The translations under genes were made by a program, and so were the position numbers. A stretch of 5,277 nt of DNA from Paracoccaceae bacterium (GTDB lineage Bacteria > Pseudomonadota > Alphaproteobacteria > Rhodobacterales > Rhodobacteraceae). The notes under the pieces were generated by a model. It searched no databases, was not told the DNA's origin, and worked only from the letters and a program-made list of their open reading frames with translations. Where the stretch lies: positions 1 to 5,277 of the forward strand of contig WFQA01000155.1 in the NCBI GenBank assembly GCA_015487255.1, in the 5' to 3' direction. Positions 1 through 5,277 of this stretch are shown one piece after another. How positions within the stretch are numbered: position 1 is the first letter of the stretch; every line of letters starts with the position of its first letter.

Positions 1-629
1 ATCATCGGGGTGAGCGGGTATCTCAAAGAGCCCATGCCGGTCTCTTGCTGATCAAAATACGACATCACCGAGACCTGCCAGGAATCATTCAGGTAAATAT
101 TGCTGCCGCTGCCGTCATGGGCCCAGAAAACACCATCACCATTATACGGGCCGGAATGGTATATTCCCAAAGCATGGCCGATTTCATGCATATAGGCCAC
201 AAAGGCATAGCTGTCGATGGAGCCTTCTCCGCTGATCCAGCTGGCATTGACATTCACTATTGATGAATAAATCGTGCCGCCAGCGCCGCTCCATGAATCC
301 GGGCCGCCAAAAGCCCCCGGTTCATTATCGTCAAAGGTGATCTGCGCCGAACCAGACGTGGCCAAAAAACTAATTCCCGTCACCGCTGTCCAGGCATCCA
401 GCGCGGCCTCGGCCAAAAACTGCCCCGGGGCGTTCAATGCCGTTATATCCACCGTGATTGTCCGGGCAGCCCCGATATTGAAGCTCGCGCCATCCAGCCA
501 GTAATTAACCATAAAATCGGCGATCTGGTCATAGGTCCAGGTCGGCATGTTGGCCGAAGCGAGTTCCCCCCCGGCAATAGCGGTATCGTCATCAATAATA
601 AAATCGGATTGGGTGGGGGAAATAGACAT
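1..629 (-). CDS. Serralysin-like M10 family zinc metalloprotease, N-terminal part (runs off left edge)
   Basis: Reading the minus strand from the ATG at 629 gives 209 open codons with no stop before the window ends. Residues 148-158 read HEIGHALGIYH, the zinc-binding HExxHxxGxxH motif: His148, His152 and His158 would bind zinc and Glu149 would be the catalytic base. Residues 187-192 (SVMSYF) are the Met-turn, with Met189 and the Tyr191 that acts as an extra zinc ligand in serralysins. The spacing between the two motifs fits the serralysin (M10B) group. The N-terminus (MSISPTQSDF) is acidic and has no signal peptide, as expected of proteins exported by type I secretion through a C-terminal signal. 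The missing C-terminus would be expected to carry glycine-rich RTX calcium-binding repeats; that is inference. The start is fixed by an in-frame TGA at 644-642 with no other start codon in between, and by a good ribosome binding site. GC is about 51% in positions 1-300, and the gene uses ATA and AGA codons, unlike addA. Substrate is unknown. Confidence 0.9.
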   Translation of the reverse strand, partial: MSISPTQSDFIIDDDTAIAGGELASANMPTWTYDQIADFMVNYWLDGASFNIGAARTITVDITALNAPGQFLAEAALDAWTAVTGISFLATSGSAQITFDDNEPGAFGGPDSWSGAGGTIYSSIVNVNASWISGEGSIDSYAFVAYMHEIGHALGIYHSGPYNGDGVFWAHDGSGSNIYLNDSWQVSVMSYFDQQETGMGSLRYPLTPM

Positions 630-637
630 AGAAAGAT

Positions 638-643
638 TCCTTC
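638..643 (-). promoter_or_regulatory. Ribosome binding site of the metalloprotease gene
   Basis: The minus strand reads GAAGGA, eight bases before the ATG at 629. This is a good partial match to the Shine-Dalgarno consensus at a normal distance. With the in-frame TGA at 644-642 it decides the start of the protease reading frame. Confidence 0.7.
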
Positions 644-665
644 AGCAATACTGGTCAACCCTTAA

Positions 666-695
666 GATATACAATGCTGCACAAATACCTGTCCA
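666..695 (-). promoter_or_regulatory. Candidate sigma-70-type promoter for the metalloprotease gene
   Basis: On the minus strand TGGACA (695-690, five of six to TTGACA) is followed after 18 bases by TATATC (671-666, four of six to TATAAT). Transcription would start near 660, giving a leader of about 30 bases that contains the ribosome binding site. The position fits: it lies downstream of the trxA terminator and upstream of the protease start, where a promoter is needed. The match is only moderate and the region is AT-rich, so a chance match is possible. Confidence 0.3.
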
Positions 696-709
696 GAGAG
701 AAAGTCCCT

Positions 710-746
710 AAAAATAGATAAACCCCCTCCCGAAGCCGGAAGGGGG
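710..746 (-). terminator. Intrinsic terminator downstream of trxA
   Basis: The minus strand has a nine-pair stem (746-738 with 731-723) around a six-base loop, starting 31 bases after the trxA stop codon. Five G-C pairs form the base. It is followed by a T-rich run (722-710, TTTATCTATTTTT). One pair is a G-U wobble on the minus strand but would be a C-A mismatch on the plus strand, so the hairpin favours minus-strand transcripts. The T tract is interrupted, so termination may be incomplete. It separates the addB-addA-trxA unit from the protease gene. Confidence 0.75.
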
Positions 747-777
747 CTGTAATATTGGTATTATTGTAGCTTTTGGC

Positions 778-1098
778 TCAAATCGCGCCGTCGATCCAGC
801 CTTTCAATGCGGCTTTTGGCGCGGCACCGGTTTTATTGGCCACCACTTCGCCGTTTTTGAACAGGAACAGCGCGGGAATGCCGCGAATCCCCATCTTCGC
901 CGGAATGCTGGTATTTTCATCCACATTGAGCTTGGCGATTTTCACGCTGTCGCCATATTCCTCGGAAAGCTCTTCGAGCGCCGGGCCGATCATTTTGCAC
1001 GGGCCACACCATTCGGCCCAGAAATCCACCACCACGGGCACGTCTGAATCCAGCACCAGTTCCTGAAAGGTGCTATCGGTTACTTTTACTGTTGCCAC
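778..1098 (-). CDS. trxA: Thioredoxin TrxA
   Basis: This 106-residue protein is a single thioredoxin domain of the usual length. It is a cytoplasmic disulfide reductase, kept reduced by thioredoxin reductase, that supplies electrons to enzymes such as ribonucleotide reductase and repairs oxidised protein thiols. The active site WCGPC is at residues 30-34, with redox cysteines Cys31 and Cys34. The buried Asp25 sits in the VVDFWAEW strand, and the cis-proline is Pro75 in GIPAL, where many thioredoxins have Thr after the proline. The start is a GTG at 1098 behind a perfect AGGAGG, and the product begins MATVKVTD, typical of alphaproteobacterial TrxA. It follows addA after 58 bases on the same strand and is followed by an intrinsic terminator, so it is probably the last gene of the addBA transcript, perhaps with extra transcription of its own. 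No other cysteines are present. Confidence 0.97.
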   Translation of the reverse strand: MATVKVTDSTFQELVLDSDVPVVVDFWAEWCGPCKMIGPALEELSEEYGDSVKIAKLNVDENTSIPAKMGIRGIPALFLFKNGEVVANKTGAAPKAALKGWIDGAI

Positions 1099-1156
1099 TT
1101 GGGCCTCCTGATATCAAATTCGGTTGCGCCTAACCTAGGTATCGTAATGCAGAGCG
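1099..1156 (-). other. addA-trxA intergenic gap with short palindrome
   Basis: These 58 bases separate the addA stop from the trxA start. They hold the trxA ribosome binding site, the perfect eight-base palindrome ACCTAGGT (1133-1140) and, overlapping it, a four-base inverted repeat GGTT/AACC (1122-1125 and 1132-1135). I see no convincing terminator and no clear -35/-10 pair, so read-through from addA into trxA is the simplest reading. A trxA promoter inside the 3' end of addA cannot be excluded. Confidence 0.4.
1104..1109 (-). promoter_or_regulatory. Strong ribosome binding site of trxA
   Basis: The minus strand reads AGGAGG, a full anti-16S match, five bases before the GTG start at 1098. 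It decides the start, because the gene has no ATG at its beginning, and probably offsets the weaker GTG codon. Confidence 0.85.
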
Positions 1157-4100
1157 TCAAGCGCTGGCGGCGCGATGCAGTGCCGCATCGCTCAGGTCGG
1201 GTGGAATTTCCATCAACTGCCGGGTTGCGGTCCATAATATGGCGGTTTTGATCTGCCGTTCCGGCCAGATTTGCGCCAATGCGGTGCGGTAAGCCCCCAT
1301 TTGCCGCAAAAACGCCTCGGGAGTCTGCTGCACCCGCTCCGGCACCTGCGGGTTGGATTTGAAATCCACCGCCAGAATCGCCTCGCCAACAACAAGCGCA
1401 TCTATCCGCCCGGCCAGCGGGCCGATACCCTCAAGATCGGCGCTCAGCGCCACCTCGCGCAGGGTATCCGGGGCAAACACCTCTGCCAATGCCGGGTCGG
1501 AAAGCACCGCCAATGCCTCGTCAACCACACCCGCCAGTGGTGTTTCAAGCATATCCTGCGCTGCCTGCCGGCGCATCGGTGCGGGAATATCCACCAGATT
1601 TTCCAGCAAGATATGCACCTGCTCGCCGCGCAGCAATGCCTCATCATTGGCACTGGCCCCGGCCACGGTATGCGCGCCGCCCAGGGCCGAGGGCACCACC
1701 GCACGCGGCGGTTTTTCAACCTTTTCAGCGCCCTGCCCCAGCCAGTCGGGCAGTGTGACCGGCGCGGGTTTTTCGGCCTCGCCCTGGCTTTTTTGCAGCA
1801 GCCAGTTGTTTTGCAACACCAGCCGCCCGTGTTCATCCAACGTGCCGCCAAGGCTTTCAGCCGCGTTGAAAGCCGGGTCATACCAATTTGTGCTGTTGCG
1901 GCTGCGCTTGCCCGAGCCGGCCATGATCAGCCAGCTCTCCGCCCGGGTCATCGCTACATAAAACAGCCGCATCCGCTCTTCATTTTGCAGGTCTTTTTGG
2001 CGTTGTCGCGCCGCTTCCAGTATTTCGGGAAGCTCCCCGGCACCACAGCCTGCCAGCCCCTCTTCCAGCGCCAATATCGCCGGGCTGGCATTGTTGGGTG
2101 GCTTCACGGTTTGCGGCAAGATCACAATCGGAGCCTCCAGCCCCTTGGCCCCGTGCACGGTCATGATCCTGAGCAGGTTGTCCTCATTGCTGAACTGCCG
2201 CTTGACCTCCAGCACATCCCCGCTGACCCAGTCCAGAAATCCGGTCAGGCTCGGGGCGGCACCACGCTCGAATTCCAGCGCCTGGCGCAGCAATTCATCC
2301 ACGCCTTCCTCGGCTTCCGGCCCGAGCCGGGCCAGCAGCTTTTCACGGCCCTTGTGGCGGATGAGAATCCGCTCCAGCAGCTCATAGGGCCGCTCAAAAT
2401 CCGCATGTGTCAGAATATCCGAGAGCATTTCATCGGGCCGCACCATCTGCCACAGGCTGCCATCGCGCCCATGGGCCAGCGCAAACAGCCGCGCCTCGCT
2501 CACCCCGCAAAGCGGCGAGCGCAATGCCGAGGCCAGCGCCAGATCATCCTCCGGGTTGGCGGCGAATTGCAGCACCGCCAGCAGGTCTTTCACCGCCAGC
2601 TCTTCCAGCACCTTGAGCCGGTCCGCCCCGGCCACCGGCACATCCTGCGCCTTCAATTCCTTCAGCAGGGCGCGAAACAGCGTGCCGCGCGATTGCACCA
2701 GAATCAGAAAATCCCCGGCCCGCACCGGGCGGTTTTTCCCCGGCAGGGCCATGCCGTTTTGCAAAATCTCCGCCACCCTAGCCGCCACATCCGCTGCCAG
2801 CCGCAACACCGGGTCGGTATCGGGCAGTTGATCAATCGGCGCATCCCATGGCGGGATATCCTCACGCGGTTCTTTTTCATAAAACGGCCAGATCTCCACC
2901 CGGCCCGGCAGGTTGTCATCCTTGGCTTTATGGGTAATCTCGCCAACAATCCCGCCGCGCTCATCACCCTCAAACACCTTGTCCACCAGCGCCAGAATCG
3001 GTGGGGCCGAGCGAAAGGAGCACAAAAGCGCCCCCTCGAACATCGGGGTTTCCACGGCTGCCAGCCGCTCGTGCAGCAGGGCTTTCATCTGCCCGAACTC
3101 GTGCGGGTCCGCCCCCTGAAACGAGAAAATCGACTGTTTTTCATCCCCGACAACAAAGATCGTGCGCGCGATTTCCGCCCCTTCGGCAGCGGCATAAATC
3201 TCCTCACCCAGCGCTTTGATGATCTGCCATTGCAGCGGGCTGGTATCCTGCGCCTCATCGACCAGAATATGGTCAATGCCGCCATCAAGCCGGTAAAGCA
3301 CCCAGGCCGCCATTTCGGATTCGCGCAGCAAAGCCACAGCCTTGCGGATCAGATCCTCGAATTCCAGCACCGCGCGCGCGGATTTTTTGGCCGCATAGCG
3401 ATGCAGAAACGCCTCCGCCAGCCAGTTCAGCAGCCGCATCTTTTCAAAGGCCAGCAGCGCCAGCCGGCTTTGGCGCGCCGCGTAAACCCGCTCGATCAGG
3501 GTTTCCATCACTTCCAGCGCCGCCGGATACAGCCGCTTGGCCTCCTTGACCGGAAAGCCCCGGGTGGAGAGCCTTGCCTTGTCCTTGCGCAAAAATCCTT
3601 CTTCCAGCAGATCAAGCGCGGTGCCCGCCGGGTTTTTACGCATCTCGACCAAAAGCTCGGCCGCATTTGTGTCTTTCACCCCACCGCCCTTGAACAGGGC
3701 ATCGATAAATCCGTCCAGTGTGTGGTCGTCAAAACCCTCCAGCACCCGCCCAAGAATTTCATCTTCACGCAAGCCCGGCTCGGCCCCGATGGTCTGTGCC
3801 GCTTCTTCGGGGTAAAACCCGTGCTCGAATAATTGCTGGTATTTCAGAATATCGGGCAGATAGCCGGTCGGGTCGCCGTTCAGCGCCACAAATTCGGCAA
3901 AATCCTCCGGCATCTCCCCGGCGATCCCGTCCAGCACCCCGGCGCGCAATTCCCGCGCGCAGCGCTCGTCAAGCAGCTCAAAATCCGGGGCCACCCGTGC
4001 TTCCAGCGGAAAGCGGTGCAACAGGCTTTCACAAAAGGCATGGATGGTCTGGATCTTCAGCCCGCCCGGGGTTTCCAGAGCGCGGGCGAACAACGAGCGC

Positions 4101-4417
4101 GCCCGCATCAGCTGGGCCTCGCTCAGCTCATGCTCGCCCATTTCTTTCAGGGCGGCCCGCAGCGGGGTGTCATCCAGCATGGCCCATTCGCCCAGTTGCT
4201 TGAATAGGCGGTTTTGCATCTCGGCAGCCCCGGCCTTGGTGAAGGTCAGGCAGAGTATCCTGCCCGGCGCGGAACCTTGCAGCAGCAGCCGCGCCACCCG
4301 GTTGGTCAGCACCCGGGTTTTGCCCGAGCCGGCATTGGCCGAGACCCAGGCCGAGCGGCCGGGCAGCGCCGCCTTGATCTGCGCCCCGGTGGCATCCCTG
4401 ATCCGTGCTTCGCTCAT
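1157..4417 (-). CDS. addA: AddA, helicase-nuclease subunit of the AddAB double-strand break repair enzyme
   Basis: AddA is the UvrD/Rep-type (SF1A) motor subunit of AddAB. It unwinds DNA from a double-strand end in the 3'-to-5' direction and cuts one strand, preparing a 3' tail for RecA. The 1086 residues show the full motif set: Walker A AGSGKT (29-34), motif Ia LTFTKAGAAEM (57-67), TIHAF (124-128), motif II DEAQDTS (387-393), motif III GDEKQSIFSFQGA (424-436), motif IV SFRS (467-470), motif V TVHGAKGLE (753-761) and motif VI FYVAMTRAE (819-827). A RecB-family nuclease domain follows a proline-rich linker near 880-910: His935, GRID with Asp1006, VDFKS with Asp1018 and Lys1020, and Gln1039/Tyr1043. 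All catalytic residues expected for both activities are present. The ATG overlaps the addB stop in ATGA and has a GGAGGT six bases upstream. The length is in the normal alphaproteobacterial range. Confidence 0.97.
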   Translation of the reverse strand: MSEARIRDATGAQIKAALPGRSAWVSANAGSGKTRVLTNRVARLLLQGSAPGRILCLTFTKAGAAEMQNRLFKQLGEWAMLDDTPLRAALKEMGEHELSEAQLMRARSLFARALETPGGLKIQTIHAFCESLLHRFPLEARVAPDFELLDERCARELRAGVLDGIAGEMPEDFAEFVALNGDPTGYLPDILKYQQLFEHGFYPEEAAQTIGAEPGLREDEILGRVLEGFDDHTLDGFIDALFKGGGVKDTNAAELLVEMRKNPAGTALDLLEEGFLRKDKARLSTRGFPVKEAKRLYPAALEVMETLIERVYAARQSRLALLAFEKMRLLNWLAEAFLHRYAAKKSARAVLEFEDLIRKAVALLRESEMAAWVLYRLDGGIDHILVDEAQDTSPLQWQIIKALGEEIYAAAEGAEIARTIFVVGDEKQSIFSFQGADPHEFGQMKALLHERLAAVETPMFEGALLCSFRSAPPILALVDKVFEGDERGGIVGEITHKAKDDNLPGRVEIWPFYEKEPREDIPPWDAPIDQLPDTDPVLRLAADVAARVAEILQNGMALPGKNRPVRAGDFLILVQSRGTLFRALLKELKAQDVPVAGADRLKVLEELAVKDLLAVLQFAANPEDDLALASALRSPLCGVSEARLFALAHGRDGSLWQMVRPDEMLSDILTHADFERPYELLERILIRHKGREKLLARLGPEAEEGVDELLRQALEFERGAAPSLTGFLDWVSGDVLEVKRQFSNEDNLLRIMTVHGAKGLEAPIVILPQTVKPPNNASPAILALEEGLAGCGAGELPEILEAARQRQKDLQNEERMRLFYVAMTRAESWLIMAGSGKRSRNSTNWYDPAFNAAESLGGTLDEHGRLVLQNNWLLQKSQGEAEKPAPVTLPDWLGQGAEKVEKPPRAVVPSALGGAHTVAGASANDEALLRGEQVHILLENLVDIPAPMRRQAAQDMLETPLAGVVDEALAVLSDPALAEVFAPDTLREVALSADLEGIGPLAGRIDALVVGEAILAVDFKSNPQVPERVQQTPEAFLRQMGAYRTALAQIWPERQIKTAILWTATRQLMEIPPDLSDAALHRAASA

Positions 4418-5277
4418 CGGACCACCTCCGGCACAGCCGGGTCGTCATCCTGCCATTCGCCGCGCCGCGAGAGGTGGTCATAATCCCCCTGATGTTTGAT
4501 CAGCTCCGGCCGCAAGCGCGCCGCATAGCCCATATCCGGCACCTGATACTGGTTGATAAACCCAACCACCCGCCGCCAGACATCGACCATCACCGGGTCC
4601 TCCGGCCCAAAAGCAATGCTGGCGGTTTTATTGCCGAGGTAAATCAGCTCCAGCCCCTCCACATGCCCCGCATTCAACCCCTCAAAGCCCAGCGCTTCGG
4701 CGATCATGCCTTCCAGCGGCAGTTGCACGTTGAATTGTTTGATCTGCTTCACCGATTCCGGATTGCCCGCCTTGTAATCATAAATTATCGCGCCCCCCGC
4801 GGGTGTGATGTCAATCCGGTCGGCCTTGGCGGTCAGGGTCAGATCATAAGCCTGCCCTTTGATCACCCGCCTGCCTCTGATCTCGTTGCCAAAGGGGCTG
4901 GCGCGCAGGCGCCGCTCCTGCTCGCCGGCAAGGAAAAACCCGCGCGCCCGGCTGTAATGATGCCGCCACAGGGCGCGGGTGGCGGCCCATGGCACCGCCG
5001 CTAGCACATCCTCGACACATTGGTCATAAAGCGCTTCCGGCTCATCGGGCAGGCCGTGCATGCTTTGCTCGACAAACCGCTCAAGCACCTCGTGCAGCAG
5101 GGTGCCACGCAGGCGCGCATCCGGCGCGGGGGTGAGCGGGTCCAGCGGATAAAGCCCCAGAATATGGCGGGCATAGATTGCATAGGGGTCGCGGATCAGC
5201 CGCTCGATGGCGGTGACCGAAAGCCGGCGCGGGCGCGCGGCCAGGGGCGGGGCCGGGCAGGGGCGCTTGGCCGGCCC
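4414..5277 (-). CDS. addB: AddB, nuclease subunit of AddAB, C-terminal part (start beyond right edge)
   Basis: The frame is open from the right edge and gives the last 287 residues of AddB; the usual alphaproteobacterial protein is near 1000 residues, so the inactive helicase-like N-terminal part is missing. AddB pairs with AddA, scans DNA for the recombination hotspot and cuts the other strand with its own RecB-type nuclease. In the fragment, residues 20-38 (SVTAIERLIRDPYAIYARH) are the conserved entry to this domain, RGTLLHE (57-63) carries His62, ADRID (152-156) carries Asp156, and YDYKAG (166-171) carries Asp167 and Lys169 of the catalytic D-xK pair. Gln185 in QLPLE (185-189) completes the motif. 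GTG and ATG codons near 5088-5059 are internal, because the conserved sequence continues upstream to the window edge. Only two cysteines occur (7 and about 87), and the C-terminal cluster known from Bacillus AddB is absent. The stop overlaps the addA start by four bases. Confidence 0.95.
   Translation of the reverse strand, partial: GPAKRPCPAPPLAARPRRLSVTAIERLIRDPYAIYARHILGLYPLDPLTPAPDARLRGTLLHEVLERFVEQSMHGLPDEPEALYDQCVEDVLAAVPWAATRALWRHHYSRARGFFLAGEQERRLRASPFGNEIRGRRVIKGQAYDLTLTAKADRIDITPAGGAIIYDYKAGNPESVKQIKQFNVQLPLEGMIAEALGFEGLNAGHVEGLELIYLGNKTASIAFGPEDPVMVDVWRRVVGFINQYQVPDMGYAARLRPELIKHQGDYDHLSRRGEWQDDDPAVPEVVR
4424..4429 (-). promoter_or_regulatory. Ribosome binding site of addA inside the addB 3' end
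   Basis: The minus strand reads GGAGGT, six bases before the addA ATG at 4417, and lies within the last codons of addB. Together with the ATGA overlap (4417-4414) it supports translational coupling: ribosomes finishing AddB can restart on AddA. Confidence 0.8.

Noticed and set aside
45..504. Two plus-strand open frames (45-263 and 274-504)
   Set aside because: Both are antisense to the metalloprotease frame, whose zinc-site motif shows which strand is coding.
443..658. A 71-codon minus-strand frame at the start of the protease region
   Set aside because: It is out of frame with the 209-codon metalloprotease frame, which has motif evidence and a ribosome binding site. The 71-residue product resembles nothing.
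1122..1135. GGTT/AACC inverted repeat as a terminator between addA and trxA
   Set aside because: The stem has only four pairs with no T tract, too weak to end transcription.
1271..3832. An 853-codon open frame on the plus strand, antisense to addA
   Set aside because: Its codon boundaries coincide with those of addA on the opposite strand, so it stays open simply because addA avoids TTA, CTA and TCA in this stretch, as high-GC genomes do. The product is rich in Arg, His, Gln and Pro, shows no recognisable domain, and addA itself has every expected motif.
4414..5088. A 224-residue reading of addB starting at 5088
   Set aside because: The codon at 5088 is an internal GTG (Val in LLHEVLERF). 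Conserved AddB sequence continues upstream in the same frame to the window edge, so this is not a separate gene or start.
1..5277. A novel defence or mobile system
   Set aside because: AddAB has nuclease and helicase parts that can look like a defence system, but the motif set, subunit order and overlap are those of the standard repair enzyme. No integrase, transposase, tRNA, repeat array or toxin-like gene is visible.

Overview
The window looks like a high-GC alphaproteobacterium, most likely from the Rhodobacterales/Roseobacter group. The evidence is the gene order addB-addA-trxA on one strand, alphaproteobacterial-type AddA and AddB sequences, and codon use in addA that avoids TTA, CTA and TCA. 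This assignment is inferred from family resemblance; no search was run.

Layout: every supported gene lies on the minus strand, so reading starts at the right edge. Positions 5277-4414 hold the C-terminal part of addB, whose start lies beyond the right edge. It overlaps addA (4417-1157) by four bases in an ATGA junction. After a 58-base gap comes trxA (1098-778), a small thioredoxin with a GTG start and a strong Shine-Dalgarno sequence. A hairpin with a T-rich tail (746-710) closes this unit. A second transcription unit then begins. An ATG at 629 opens a reading frame that runs off the left edge and encodes the N-terminal 209 residues of a serralysin-like M10 metalloprotease, with an intact zinc site and Met-turn.

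How the genes work together: AddA and AddB form the AddAB helicase-nuclease, which resects double-strand DNA ends for RecA-dependent repair. The ATGA overlap suggests coupled synthesis of the two subunits. TrxA is a general disulfide reductase that can be read from the addAB transcript; whether it also has its own promoter cannot be decided here. The protease is probably an unrelated accessory gene, exported by a type I secretion system. Its base composition (about 51% GC over positions 1-300, hand count) is clearly lower than that of sampled addA lines (about 58-67%).

I see no RNA gene, insertion sequence, CRISPR array or attachment site. The repair and thioredoxin genes are ordinary core genes. 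The least expected item is the metalloprotease at the left edge.
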